A stretch of DNA of 64,000 bases from an uncultured Acetatifactor sp. (lineage in GTDB: Bacteria; Bacillota; Clostridia; Lachnospirales; Lachnospiraceae), in contig CANQNT010000003.1 in NCBI GenBank assembly GCA_947625255.1, positions 86,764 to 150,763 on the forward strand. The letters run 5' to 3'. The notes under the pieces are model-generated. The model was not told the origin of the DNA. It saw only the letters and a program-made list of their open reading frames with translations, and ran no database searches. The position numbers and the translations under genes are program-made. Positions 9,266 to 17,896 of this stretch are shown one piece after another; within the stretch, counting starts at the first letter, position 1; the number at the start of each line of letters is the position of its first letter.

Positions 9266-10011
9266 GATTGAAGCATCCTTTCCCTAAAAAATTCGGCAGC
9301 GATGTGCCGCTGATAGCAAGAGCCGTACTTCGAAAAACCGGCGGCGTAAATTTGATGTTCGCTAAGAAGCGCCGCCAGCCACAAAGGAGCCGACCGAAAA
9401 AGCTTCACTTCCATGACGATGATGTCATCCGGGAATAGGGACTGTCCCTCATCCCCCGCGCACAGATCCAAATTCTCCCTGCGGAAACGGATGTTTCGGT
9501 CAAAGGTGACGCGCAGGCCAAAATCCCCCGCCTCTTCCAGAGCGATTCTCTCATATCCTAAGAAAACCTTGGGCACGATCACATGACTTTGCAGAAACCA
9601 ATGAATCTCCCGCTGGATCTGGGCATCCTCATGGGCCAGATATGCTCCCTCCAAAAACTCCTGAATCTCTCCCGGGGTGGCGGCCACCCTGCGCTTGTAA
9701 ACCACGCCGGCAAACTTTTTCTTGATCTCAGCAAAAATGTAGTCTTCCCGGCGGGGTACACCGTAGCTGCGCAGCCGGAACTTTTCCTTGTAAGAAGGCT
9801 TGCCCAGAGAAGCACGGATCAAATCAAACTGATCCGTATCATAATAGAGATTACAGATTGTGTGCAGACCATAGCATTCCTCTTTCATCCGCTGCCGCAG
9901 CTTGGGATATAATTCCTCAAACTGCTCCCTGGACAAAAGATACTTTTTCTCATATCGCTTGAACGAATACTGAATCGCAGGTTGAACCGCGCCCGTCTTT
10001 GGATTTCCCAT
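9259..10011 (-). CDS. VTC-domain polyphosphate polymerase-like protein
   Basis: A 250-residue VTC/CYTH-type tunnel-fold protein, the family that makes polyphosphate from ATP in yeast vacuoles and has many uncharacterised bacterial members. Seen in the sequence: FKRYEKKYLLS (conserved Lys), the basic pair KEKFRLRSYG, FAEIKKKFAGVVYKRRV (acidic metal ligand and basic tunnel residues), and MEVKLFRSAPLW near the C-terminus. I prefer the ATG at 10011, six bases after GGAGG, over an upstream GTG. It is the first gene of a tightly packed operon with DUF4956 and the beta-helix protein. No signal peptide, so the active site is cytoplasmic. The substrate is unproven. Confidence 0.85.
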   Translation of the reverse strand: MGNPKTGAVQPAIQYSFKRYEKKYLLSREQFEELYPKLRQRMKEECYGLHTICNLYYDTDQFDLIRASLGKPSYKEKFRLRSYGVPRREDYIFAEIKKKFAGVVYKRRVAATPGEIQEFLEGAYLAHEDAQIQREIHWFLQSHVIVPKVFLGYERIALEEAGDFGLRVTFDRNIRFRRENLDLCAGDEGQSLFPDDIIVMEVKLFRSAPLWLAALLSEHQIYAAGFSKYGSCYQRHIAAEFFRERMLQSC

Positions 10012-10099
10012 CTTCTTCCTCCGCACTTATCTTACCATATTCAATTAGTAAGGATAAATGATTTTTGTGAAAAAAATGTGTAAAAACCGTGGAAATTCA

Positions 10100-10135
10100 A
10101 AGTCCCGACAAAGCAGACACGCCATGCCGGGACTT
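10100..10135 (-). terminator. Possible secDF terminator
   Basis: Inverted repeat AAGTCCCG (10100-10107) / CGGGACTT (10128-10135) with a 20-base loop, 33 bp past the secDF stop. On the minus strand it is followed by TTGAATTTCC, a weak T tract, so termination is likely but not certain. Confidence 0.5.
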
Positions 10136-10167
10136 CTCTATGACAATAGGAAAGAAATTCTTGTCTT

Positions 10168-12420
10168 TTAATCCGCTTTCTGAGGGAACCTCTTACGCAG
10201 GGCCATCCATATGGCGCCGGTCAGACACACGGAGGAATAGGTACCGCACACAATACCCACCATCAAAGGCAGGGCGAAATCACGGATACTGGTCACACCT
10301 AACACATACAGCACCGCTACCATGATAAAGGTGGTCAGAGAAGTGAACAGGCTTCTGGACAAGGTCTGGGTAATACTTTGGTTCACAATATCCTCCAGCT
10401 TGTCTTTCTTGGACATTCCTTTCATATTCTCACGCACACGGTCGAAAATAACGATGGTGGCGTTGATGGAATAACCCACGATGGTCAGCAGACAAGCGAT
10501 AAAAGTATTGCCTACGGAAATCCGCGCCGCCGCGTAGAATGCCAGCACCACCAACACGTCATGCATTAGAGCCGCCACGCTGCTGATACCGAAGCGAATG
10601 TCACTGAAACGGATGCGGATATAAATCAGCATACAAATAATGGCTGCCGCCACTGCCAGAATCGTGTCTCTGGTCATCTCGTCACTGATGGTGGAACTGA
10701 TGGTCTCGGACGTGATCATCTGCCCCGTCACGCCAAATTTCTCCAAGAACATCTGATCCAGCGCCTCCCTCTGTTCCACGTTCAGAGCGTTGGTCTTGAA
10801 AATCACTTCATTGGAATCCTGTACGGTCTGAATCTGAACCTGACTGCCCGTGATTTCCTCCACAAGAGGTACGACTTCACTGTTTATCTGTTCCAAGGTC
10901 CTGCTCTCCTGGAAATTCACCGTAGTAGCGGTGCCGCCCTTGAACTCCAGACTTAAATTAAGGAAATCACCGGTGACGGCCTTATTAACGCCCATCACCA
11001 CGAAGCCCGCCAAAATCACGATAATGGAAATTGCCGCAAACAGCTTTTTCCTGGACAGATAATCAAAGGTCCTGAGCCGCCTGCCCTTGCCATACCATTT
11101 TACGTCCCGGACGCCTAAAGCGTAAAACGCGTTCATCACCCATTTGGTCACCAGCAGCGCGGTAAACATGGATACCACGATACCCAAAGCAAGCGTCTGT
11201 GCGAAGCCCTTGATGGAACCGGGAGCCAGAAGCAGCAGTACTGCCGCGGCGATCAATGTGGTGATATTACCGTCCACGATGGCCGACAGAGCCTTGTCAT
11301 AACCGATTTTCAAAGCCGTCCGCACACTGGCGCCCCCGGCGATTTCCTCCCGGATACGGGCGAAAATGATCACGTTGGCATCCACCGCCATACCGATGGA
11401 AAGGATGATACCGGCAATACCGGACAGCGTCAATGTCATATTAAAGCCGTTCAAAAGCATGATCACCAAAGCCACATACAGGCTCAGTCCAATGGCCGAG
11501 GCCACGCCCATGATAAAGTAAACAGCGATCATGAAGAGAACAACCAGGACAAAACCAATGGCTCCTGCCAAAAGGCTGGTGTCAATGGCCTCGATTCCCA
11601 ACTGCGCGCCTACCACCTTGGAATGGAGTTCCTCCAGTTCCAGGCTTAAGCCTCCGATCCGAATGGTAGAAGCCAGATTCTCGGCTCTCTCCCAGCTTTC
11701 CATGGGCTGAATCACTGCCGTGCCATCCGTCAGGGCTCCTTTGCTGACCGAGGCCACGCTGACGAAGCCGCCGTCATAATAGATTCCCAGGGCCTCATGA
11801 TTGTTTTCATAAGCTCTTCTGGTAGCTTCCGCGAACTTGTCCTTGCCCTCGTCCGTCATGGTCAGCTCTACCGCAATGGTGTTGGCCCCATAATTATCCG
11901 TATAGGAAATTGCCCGGGCATTCGCCACATCGGTACCTGTCAGGGGAATGGAGCCTTCCTCCTGGAGTTCTTCAATGGTTTTGTTCAAAACATAGGTATA
12001 ACTGCCGGAAGCCGTGGCCTGCAGACTGAAATTGGCATTTCCCTCGTTATCCGTTTCCGCAATAAAGTAAAGGGCGCCGGGACGTCCCAGCTCCTGCAGG
12101 ATGGTATTGGCATCCGATACGCCGGGAATTTCAATATTGATCCGGTTACTTCCCTCCTGATAAACGATTGCCTCAGTGCTGTAGTTGTATACACGCTGCT
12201 GCAGCTTGTAAATAGTATCCTTCATGTCCTCGGAGCTGGGATTCTCATCCCCCACCACCTGATAAGTGATGCTGACGCCGCCCGCCAGATCCAGTCCCAG
12301 CTTGATGTCGGAAATGCTGCCCGCGCCCGAAGCGTCAGTGCCTTCCACGTCCACATAGACGATTCCGGCCAATGCCACAAGCAAGGCTGCCAAGATAATG
12401 ATCGCTCTACTCTTTTTCAT
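10168..12420 (-). CDS. secDF: SecDF protein-export fusion
   Basis: SecDF is a proton-driven RND-family subunit that pulls preproteins through SecYEG. The 750-residue protein is a natural fusion of SecD and SecF. The SecD half starts with one membrane helix and KLGLDLAGGVSITYQV, then a periplasmic-type P1 region, then five helices from about residue 275 including GIAGIILSIGMAVDANVIIFARI. The SecF half starts near residue 450 (FDYLSRKKLFAAISIIVI) with LNLSLEFKGGTATTVNF and ends with GYSINATIVIFDRVREN. About 12 helices in total. It lies directly downstream of the SCIFF maturase, the usual arrangement in Clostridia. No yajC was seen nearby. Confidence 0.96.
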   Translation of the reverse strand: MKKSRAIIILAALLVALAGIVYVDVEGTDASGAGSISDIKLGLDLAGGVSITYQVVGDENPSSEDMKDTIYKLQQRVYNYSTEAIVYQEGSNRINIEIPGVSDANTILQELGRPGALYFIAETDNEGNANFSLQATASGSYTYVLNKTIEELQEEGSIPLTGTDVANARAISYTDNYGANTIAVELTMTDEGKDKFAEATRRAYENNHEALGIYYDGGFVSVASVSKGALTDGTAVIQPMESWERAENLASTIRIGGLSLELEELHSKVVGAQLGIEAIDTSLLAGAIGFVLVVLFMIAVYFIMGVASAIGLSLYVALVIMLLNGFNMTLTLSGIAGIILSIGMAVDANVIIFARIREEIAGGASVRTALKIGYDKALSAIVDGNITTLIAAAVLLLLAPGSIKGFAQTLALGIVVSMFTALLVTKWVMNAFYALGVRDVKWYGKGRRLRTFDYLSRKKLFAAISIIVILAGFVVMGVNKAVTGDFLNLSLEFKGGTATTVNFQESRTLEQINSEVVPLVEEITGSQVQIQTVQDSNEVIFKTNALNVEQREALDQMFLEKFGVTGQMITSETISSTISDEMTRDTILAVAAAIICMLIYIRIRFSDIRFGISSVAALMHDVLVVLAFYAAARISVGNTFIACLLTIVGYSINATIVIFDRVRENMKGMSKKDKLEDIVNQSITQTLSRSLFTSLTTFIMVAVLYVLGVTSIRDFALPLMVGIVCGTYSSVCLTGAIWMALRKRFPQKAD

Positions 12421-12470
12421 GTGTTCTTACTCTCCATTCCGCATATCAGGACCTCTCCCTTATGCTCTCT

Positions 12471-13967
12471 CTATTCCTCCGCCTGCGCCGCTTTCAGCAT
12501 GATGGCACACTCCACACGCTTCCTCTGCAGCTCGCAGCCGATATCATAGGCATCATTGATGTTGCCATGGAAATTGTAGGAATTGGCGGCGCAGCCGCCG
12601 CTGCAATAAAACCTGGCAAAACATTTCCTGCATTTTTCCTTGGCATAAACATTACAGCACTTGAACTCGTCCCGGATATCCTCCCGCAGGATTCCATCCT
12701 CCACATTGCCCATCAGGAACTTTTCATTTCCCACGAACTGGTGACAGGGATACAAGTCTCCCCAGGGAGTGACCGCAAGATATTCCGTACCGGAACCACA
12801 TCCGGACAAACGCTTGGCCACGCAAGGCCCGCCCTCCAGATCGATCATAAAATGGAAGAAATGAAAGCCCCTTCCTTCTTTCCGGCGCTTCAGCATCTCC
12901 ACGGCCAGCTTGTCGTACTCCGCCTTCAACACCGGCAGATCCTCTTCCCTAATGGCATAAGGATCCGTGGGTTGGGCTACCACGGGTTCCACGGAAATCT
13001 GTTGAAAGCCCAGGTCCGCAAGATGCAGCACGTCCCGGGAGAAATCCGTATTAAAATGAGTATAAGTTCCCCGGACGTAATAATTCATCTGGCCCCGGCT
13101 CTCCGCCACTTTCTGGAACTTGGGTACGATCAGGTCGTAACTTCCCTGACCGCCGCGGAAAGGACGCATTCTGTCATTGACTTCCTTTCGCCCGTCAATG
13201 CTTAACACCACGTTCCCCATTTCCCGATTGATGAAATCCAGCATCTCATCGTTCAAAAGCACGCCATTGGTCGTGAGCGTAAATCGGAAACGCTTGTTGT
13301 GCGGCTTCTCCAGACTCCTGCCGTAGGCCACCAGATCCTTGACCACCTGCCAGTTCATCAGCGGCTCCCCGCCGAAAAAGTCCACTTCCAGATTGATCCG
13401 GCTGCCGGAATTAGCCACCAGGAAGTCCAGCGCCTTTTTCCCTACATCAAAGCTCATGAGAGCCCGTCTTCCGTGGTACTCTCCCTCCTCCGCGAAGCAA
13501 TACCGGCAGGCCAGATTGCAGTCGTGGGCAATATGCAGACATAAGGCCTTGACCACGGTTCTGCGCTTCTTGAAATCATAAACGTAATTCTCGTAAATGT
13601 CCGGCGCGAACAACTGTCCCGCTTTCCAAAGCTCCAGGATCTCCTCCAACGCCTCGCGAAGCTCCGCCTCCGTTGGCGTTCCGCAGGATTTCTCCGCCGT
13701 ACGGACCGCGGCGTCAGCACCGATTCTTCCCGCCGCGTCAGCATCCGGCCTTTCCTCCACGCGGACCGCGGCGTCAGCACCGATTCTCCCATTCGCGATT
13801 TCCCTGCACAGCCCGGCGAAAATCTCTTCCTCATCCCGGACACCGGCCTCGATCATGGCCTCCGCCACGGGCAAAATCCGATAAGTCAGCTCGTCCACTA
13901 CATGGATAGAACCGCTATTCACATCCATCACAATAAAATAACCATTATTTATATATTGATGTATCAC
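12471..13967 (-). CDS. scfB: SCIFF peptide radical SAM thioether maturase
   Basis: A 498-residue radical SAM/SPASM enzyme predicted to install thioether cross-links in the SCIFF precursor encoded just upstream at 14090-14236. The N-terminus (IHQYINNGYFIVMDVNSGSI) is the peptide-binding part. The radical SAM cluster motif CNLACRYC is near residue 165, and a SPASM domain rich in cysteines ends the protein (CCNVYAKEKCRKCFARFYCS then GGCAANSYNFHG). Unusually, residues of about 60-95 carry a duplicated GRIGADAAVR segment, from a 60-bp repeat. The gene is between the precursor and secDF, the conserved clostridial order. Family assignment is firm; the chemistry here is inferred from the family. Confidence 0.95.
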   Translation of the reverse strand: MIHQYINNGYFIVMDVNSGSIHVVDELTYRILPVAEAMIEAGVRDEEEIFAGLCREIANGRIGADAAVRVEERPDADAAGRIGADAAVRTAEKSCGTPTEAELREALEEILELWKAGQLFAPDIYENYVYDFKKRRTVVKALCLHIAHDCNLACRYCFAEEGEYHGRRALMSFDVGKKALDFLVANSGSRINLEVDFFGGEPLMNWQVVKDLVAYGRSLEKPHNKRFRFTLTTNGVLLNDEMLDFINREMGNVVLSIDGRKEVNDRMRPFRGGQGSYDLIVPKFQKVAESRGQMNYYVRGTYTHFNTDFSRDVLHLADLGFQQISVEPVVAQPTDPYAIREEDLPVLKAEYDKLAVEMLKRRKEGRGFHFFHFMIDLEGGPCVAKRLSGCGSGTEYLAVTPWGDLYPCHQFVGNEKFLMGNVEDGILREDIRDEFKCCNVYAKEKCRKCFARFYCSGGCAANSYNFHGNINDAYDIGCELQRKRVECAIMLKAAQAEE

Positions 13968-14014
13968 GGATTGTTCCTTTCCATCTTAAAACCTAAAATA
14001 TGACTGACATGGAA

Positions 14015-14040
14015 TAAGCAGCGACAAAAATCGCTGCTTA
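14015..14040 (-). other. Hairpin between the SCIFF precursor and its maturase
   Basis: Ten-base perfect arms TAAGCAGCGA (14015-14024) and TCGCTGCTTA (14031-14040) with a six-base loop; shorter outer arms ATGACT / AGTCAT enclose it. It lies in the 122-bp spacer between the two SCIFF genes. On the minus strand no long T tract follows, so it looks more like an attenuating or mRNA-stabilising hairpin that could keep precursor levels above enzyme levels than a full terminator. Confidence 0.5.
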
Positions 14041-14089
14041 CGCTAGTCATAAATTACCGTGCTCATCGCGTGAAACGGTCAAAAACAAC

Positions 14090-14236
14090 TCACGCCTTTG
14101 CCTTCTCACAACTCTGGTTTCCCACGGTGCAGGAAGTCTTGCACGCGGACTGGCAGGAAGTCTGGCACTCACCGCAGCCGCCCTTCTTCATGGACTCCTT
14201 TAAATCTCTGGTGGTCAATGTCTTAATGTGCTTCAT
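14090..14236 (-). CDS. scfA: SCIFF ribosomal peptide precursor (six cysteines)
   Basis: A 48-residue peptide: leader MKHIKTLTTRDLKESMKKGG followed by a cysteine-rich core and a short tail. Six cysteines stand at positions 21, 24, 28, 32, 36 and 43, the defining pattern of 'six cysteines in forty-five residues' peptides, whose Thr/Ser/other alpha-carbons become linked to cysteine sulfur by the radical SAM maturase. The ATG at 14236 follows AAGGAGG at good spacing. The maturase gene is next on the same strand. SCIFF is near-universal in Clostridia; its biological role is not known. Confidence 0.95.
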   Translation of the reverse strand: MKHIKTLTTRDLKESMKKGGCGECQTSCQSACKTSCTVGNQSCEKAKA

Positions 14237-14278
14237 TCTATTGCCTCCTTATGATGAAAATTCTAAGAAACTTGTTGT

Positions 14279-14306
14279 AGTATATCATAAAAAGACCGTG
14301 AATGAA
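14279..14306 (-). promoter_or_regulatory. Promoter of the SCIFF precursor gene
   Basis: On the minus strand, an extended -10 element TGATATACT (TATACT at 14279-14284) lies about 45 bp before the start codon. The -35 region at 14301-14306 (TTCATT, 16-bp spacing) is weak, which fits an extended -10 promoter. Confidence 0.6.
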
Positions 14307-14349
14307 AGAGGTTTTTGTAATTTTTGAAAAAAAGTTCTCTCAAGTTCTC

Positions 14350-14745
14350 TCAGCCAATCATCCCTCCCATCATACCGCCTCCGGCACAAAGCAGAAGTGT
14401 GGTAAAAAAAGAATCCGTCAGTGCCGAAACAGAACGATTCACGATCAGGGAAATCACCGCCAGCACCAGAAAATAAGCGCACCCCTCCGCCAGTCCCCAT
14501 AGAAATCTGCGGTTTCCCATTTTTCTCCCGGCACAGAATCCCGCCAGGACCGTTGCCGCAAGATAAATCACGATAATGGCGATGGAAACAATTTTTTCGG
14601 AAAGTCCGAACCGATAAAGCAAAAACGCCAACAACAAAAGCAAAATCCCCGTTAATATGTAAGACATTAACAAGTATTTTAATAACGGCAAATACTTCGC
14701 CGCCCCTTCCACCTCCGTATTTCTCGGACGTAATTTTCTATCCAT
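14350..14745 (-). CDS. TIGR04086 family small membrane protein
   Basis: A 131-residue protein with four predicted membrane helices (about residues 22-46, 50-72, 83-103 and 110-130), the last ending GGGMMGGMIG. Small glycine-ended four-helix proteins of this family, TIGR04086, occur next to the SCIFF gene in many Clostridia; here it is immediately upstream of scfA on the same strand. Its N-terminus is basic and cytoplasmic. The function is unknown; the constant linkage suggests a part in SCIFF biology or export, but that is inference. Confidence 0.8.
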   Translation of the reverse strand: MDRKLRPRNTEVEGAAKYLPLLKYLLMSYILTGILLLLLAFLLYRFGLSEKIVSIAIIVIYLAATVLAGFCAGRKMGNRRFLWGLAEGCAYFLVLAVISLIVNRSVSALTDSFFTTLLLCAGGGMMGGMIG

Positions 14746-14826
14746 TCCTCATCCTCGTTTCCAATTTTTTTAAATATATTCGTCCCACAAGGAAAACTTG
14801 ACAACTCCCGGGCAAAAATTAACCTT

Positions 14827-15858
14827 TCATCCCAGTTTTTCCCCGGAACTTACAATTCCTTTTCCGCGTCCGCTCTCCCCCTGGTCAGGGATGGTCCGGC
14901 AAGCCAGACGAATCAGGAATTCCGAACAAGGCAGGAGAAAAACGGTGGAGGCCAGATTAAAGAGACTATGAATTGCCGCGATTCCTGCCTGGGTGGCTTC
15001 TTTTCCCAGGAAAGCAAAGTCAACAATCCCATCCAGCGCATAGAAGCATCCCAGAAACAGAAACGCTCCCGCCAGATTGAAATACAGATGTACCAAGGCG
15101 GCCCTTTTGGCGTTGGCAGAAGTGCCGACGGCGGAAAGCAGCGCCGTAACGCAGGTGCCGATATTTTGCCCCAAAATGATGGGAATGGCGGCGTGATAAC
15201 CCACGACTCCTGTAGCGCACAAAGCCTGCAGAAGTCCCACGGAAGCAGAGGACGACTGAATCACGGCGGTCAATGCCAGCCCTCCCAACATTCCCAAAAC
15301 AGGATTTCCCCCAAATCTTATAAAAAGGGTCCGAAACGCCTCCACCTGCCGCAAAGGCTCCACGGCCGTGCTCATGGTATCCATACCGAACATCATGACG
15401 GAAAAACCCAGCATGATTTCAGCGCTCCTCTTTCTCCGCTCATTTTTAGACAGGAATACGATTCCAACGCCGATGACCGCAAGAATCGGGGCAAGCGACA
15501 TGGGCATAAACAGCCGTACCAGAAAATGATCGCTTTCAATGGACCCCAGGCTAAGAAGCCAGGCGGTAGCCGTCGTTCCGATATTCGCCCCCATGATAAC
15601 TCCCACGGCCTGCCGCAGTGTCATCAGCCCGGAATTTACCAGACCTACCACCGTCACTGTGACCGCGGAGGAGGACTGGATCACCGCCGTAACCACCGTT
15701 CCCGTAAGCACCGCTTTCAGGGGGCTGTCCGTCAGCCGTCCCAGAATTCGTTCCAGTCTGCTTCCGGCAGCTTGTGTCAGGCCCTCCCCCATCAGATTCA
15801 TCCCATACAGAAAAAGCGCCACTCCTCCCATCAAAGTCAATCCGTCAAAAAAATCCAT
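14827..15858 (-). CDS. Na/Pi cotransporter family protein, short form
   Basis: A 343-residue membrane protein of the NptA/YjbB type that moves phosphate with sodium. It has the two inverted repeats of the family, each with the substrate motif QSSS: AVIQSSSAVTVTVVGLVN near residue 60 and TAVIQSSSASVGLLQALC near 205; GANIGTTATAWLL and GQNIGTCVTALLS follow each one. Many relatives are about 540 residues with a C-terminal PhoU-like domain; this one ends after the membrane part in a short hydrophilic tail, so it is the short form. It stands divergent from the PIN/NYN-like gene. Confidence 0.9.
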   Translation of the reverse strand: MDFFDGLTLMGGVALFLYGMNLMGEGLTQAAGSRLERILGRLTDSPLKAVLTGTVVTAVIQSSSAVTVTVVGLVNSGLMTLRQAVGVIMGANIGTTATAWLLSLGSIESDHFLVRLFMPMSLAPILAVIGVGIVFLSKNERRKRSAEIMLGFSVMMFGMDTMSTAVEPLRQVEAFRTLFIRFGGNPVLGMLGGLALTAVIQSSSASVGLLQALCATGVVGYHAAIPIILGQNIGTCVTALLSAVGTSANAKRAALVHLYFNLAGAFLFLGCFYALDGIVDFAFLGKEATQAGIAAIHSLFNLASTVFLLPCSEFLIRLACRTIPDQGESGRGKGIVSSGEKLG

Positions 15859-15953
15859 GCAGCCCTCTCCGTTTCATTTTTCTCCATTTTTTCTATAAAT
15901 ATATATCCTGTTTCCCCGGAAACTAAAACCATTTGCAAAATATTATTCAGGTC

Positions 15954-15983
15954 TTGTTATTTTCCGGGCAAGTGTAGTATAAT
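15954..15983 (+). promoter_or_regulatory. Promoter of the PIN/NYN-like gene
   Basis: TTGTTA at 15954-15959 and a consensus TATAAT at 15978-15983 with 18-bp spacing. The start codon of the downstream gene at 16015 is about 32 bp beyond the -10 box. Confidence 0.7.
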
Positions 15984-16014
15984 AAAGATGCCAGCCATGT
16001 TTTACGAGGTAAAA

Positions 16015-17553
16015 ATGGCTAAAATATACTTAATTGATAGTGAAAACGTGGGAGATAGCTGGATTCAGCTATTGCCCTCCGTGCTCGGCGAGGACAAATT
16101 GTTTGTTTTTTACACGGACAAGAGCCCCTATATCAGCTATGAAAGCCTGCTCCAGGTTATCGCTTACGGCAGCATTCCTTCTTTCATCAAATGTCATGAG
16201 GGCAGGAACGCTCTGGATTTTCAGCTGGTAACGGAATTGGGTTATAAGATTGCGCAGATGCCCGAAGGGGAATTTGTGATCGTCTCCGATGATAACGGCT
16301 TTGACGCCGTCATCCGCTACTGGTCCGACAGACAGTTCAAGATTCGCCGAATTGGAAGGAAGTTTTGCCGTTCCATTCCCACGCAGCGGAAGTGGGGATG
16401 GAACAACGAAAGGGTTCGGGACATGGCTCCCGCCTCAGAACAGTCAGCAGACACTGTTTCGACGGATACGATGCAGGAAGAACCCCTGCCCGTAGTCTAC
16501 GAAGCATATCGCAGCCCGCAGGAAAGCCCCCTGCAGGAAAAGGCTGAAAATGAATGGGTTGAGGACACCTCGGAATACGACGCCGAGGGGACCGCGGATA
16601 CCATGGAAGATGGCGATGTAAGCGCGAACGCGTATGGCTCTGCCGCAGACGGCGCGGACGCAGACACGGTCAATGGGAACCCCCCTGAGACCGAGCACTT
16701 GATGTCTGATGTTGATATCGCGCCTCCCATGATCCCCCAGGATTCCGGAAACGCCAGTATCGCACCGACGCCAAATGAACCTGCAATGGCAGCCACGCTC
16801 CCCCCGGCGCTCTCTTCCTCAGCGGAAGACGCAGCCGTGTCGAACGACATCCCTGCCGCGACACAAGCAGTCGTCGGAGAGCTTCATGCAGCGGAAGTTC
16901 CGTCAACGGACACTACCACCGGACAAGCTCCTGCCGCGATCCCAAAAACAACGTCCCGGAAAAACACTCAAACCAGAAAAAATACCCGATCCGGGAAAAC
17001 AACCGAGGATAAGAAAGCCGCCGCTCCCGCGGCAGCCGAACCCCAAAAGGAATCTGTCACGGAAGCCCCCGTGGAAACCGTGGAAACAAAAACATCAGCA
17101 CCCACGTCCCTGCGGGAACTCATTGATAAAATCGTACTGGACTGCAAGAGCCCGCAGCCTGAAAAGGATGCCAAATGTGTTTATGAGTTGTTTTACTCCC
17201 TCTCCATGGCTACTTTGACAGAAGTAAACACCGCACTGAAAATATTAATCGGAAACGAAGCCGGCAACAGTATTTACCGGGAGCTCAAGGAACATCAGGA
17301 ATTCAGACAAGCATTGGATGACTTATACCTGCCTGCGCAAAAAGACAGATTTCTTCATTACGTGGGACTCGTTCTGGAGAGAAGCGACCTGCAGGACATG
17401 ACGACAGAGGAAATGGGCAAGTTTCTATTGCGCATTCCGCGAAAGAACCTTAACTCCATCCGCTCCTCCATGCAAAAAGAATTCGGCCATGACCAGGGTT
17501 CCAAGGTTTATACCGTGTACAAGCCGCACATCAAGGTTTTGAACAAAATTTAA
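16015..17553 (+). CDS. PIN/NYN-like nuclease-fold protein with disordered linker and C-terminal helical domain
   Basis: A 512-residue protein in three parts. Residues 1-125 resemble a PIN/NYN-type RNase fold: KIYLIDSENVGDSW with Asp8 and Glu10, NALDFQLVTELG with Asp68, and IVSDDNGFDAVI with Asp91, Asp92 and Asp97, the acidic residues expected to bind metal. Residues about 135-360 are low-complexity, rich in Ala, Glu, Pro and Thr. Residues about 362-512 form a conserved-looking helical domain starting SLRELIDKIVLDCK. I chose the ATG at 16015 because GAGGT lies just upstream and the promoter ends shortly before; the frame is open much further 5' but that part overlaps the Na/Pi gene. I do not recognise the C-terminal domain. 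An RNA-processing role is an inference. Confidence 0.7.
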   Translation: MAKIYLIDSENVGDSWIQLLPSVLGEDKLFVFYTDKSPYISYESLLQVIAYGSIPSFIKCHEGRNALDFQLVTELGYKIAQMPEGEFVIVSDDNGFDAVIRYWSDRQFKIRRIGRKFCRSIPTQRKWGWNNERVRDMAPASEQSADTVSTDTMQEEPLPVVYEAYRSPQESPLQEKAENEWVEDTSEYDAEGTADTMEDGDVSANAYGSAADGADADTVNGNPPETEHLMSDVDIAPPMIPQDSGNASIAPTPNEPAMAATLPPALSSSAEDAAVSNDIPAATQAVVGELHAAEVPSTDTTTGQAPAAIPKTTSRKNTQTRKNTRSGKTTEDKKAAAPAAAEPQKESVTEAPVETVETKTSAPTSLRELIDKIVLDCKSPQPEKDAKCVYELFYSLSMATLTEVNTALKILIGNEAGNSIYRELKEHQEFRQALDDLYLPAQKDRFLHYVGLVLERSDLQDMTTEEMGKFLLRIPRKNLNSIRSSMQKEFGHDQGSKVYTVYKPHIKVLNKI

Positions 17554-17577
17554 TGGTAGAAAGAATATGGCTGGCAG

Positions 17578-17612
17578 GCCGATGGCGATTGGAATAGCGC
17601 CATCGGCTTTTC
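17578..17612 (+). terminator. Rho-independent terminator of the PIN/NYN-like gene
   Basis: Perfect GC-rich stem GCCGATGGCG (17578-17587) / CGCCATCGGC (17598-17607) followed by TTTTCC and a later TTCCTTTTTG, 24 bp past the stop codon. Confidence 0.88.
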
Positions 17613-17896
17613 CATTCCTTTTTGTAACCGGATTTCAGGCCGAAAAGGCCAAAAAGACAAAAGGAGGGCCAGCAGACAAACGTCTGCTGGCATGTTATGA
17701 AAAGAAAAATGTTTTAGAATCTGACATTGCTTTTATGGTTTTATTCTACAAAATAATTATGGCTAATGTTTGAAGAGATTTTTAACAATTTGTTTAATAT
17801 TTAAGAAGAAAAAACAACCTCTGTATCTGTATTTCACCGGCCGTCCAGGTCAAACCTCAGAAGCAGCAGAAAACGCGCTGTGCGTGTTTTCTGCTG
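17613..17896. other. AT-rich intergenic stretch with two further hairpins
   Basis: No gene is supported. It contains a perfect 10-bp hairpin GCCAGCAGAC / GTCTGCTGGC with a 4-base AAAC loop at 17668-17691, directly preceded by AAAAGGAGG. It also holds a near-perfect repeat AGCAGAAAAC / GTTTTCTGCT around 17867-17896, which could end transcription of the amidase gene on the minus strand. The middle (17700-17830) is very AT-rich. Confidence 0.5.

Noticed and set aside
14968..16014. Long 5' extension of the PIN/NYN-like gene
   Set aside because: It runs antisense over the Na/Pi symporter gene and lies upstream of the promoter; the extension has composition of a shadow frame.
17567..17773. 68-codon plus-strand frame after the PIN/NYN gene
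   Set aside because: It begins inside the terminator region and includes both hairpins.
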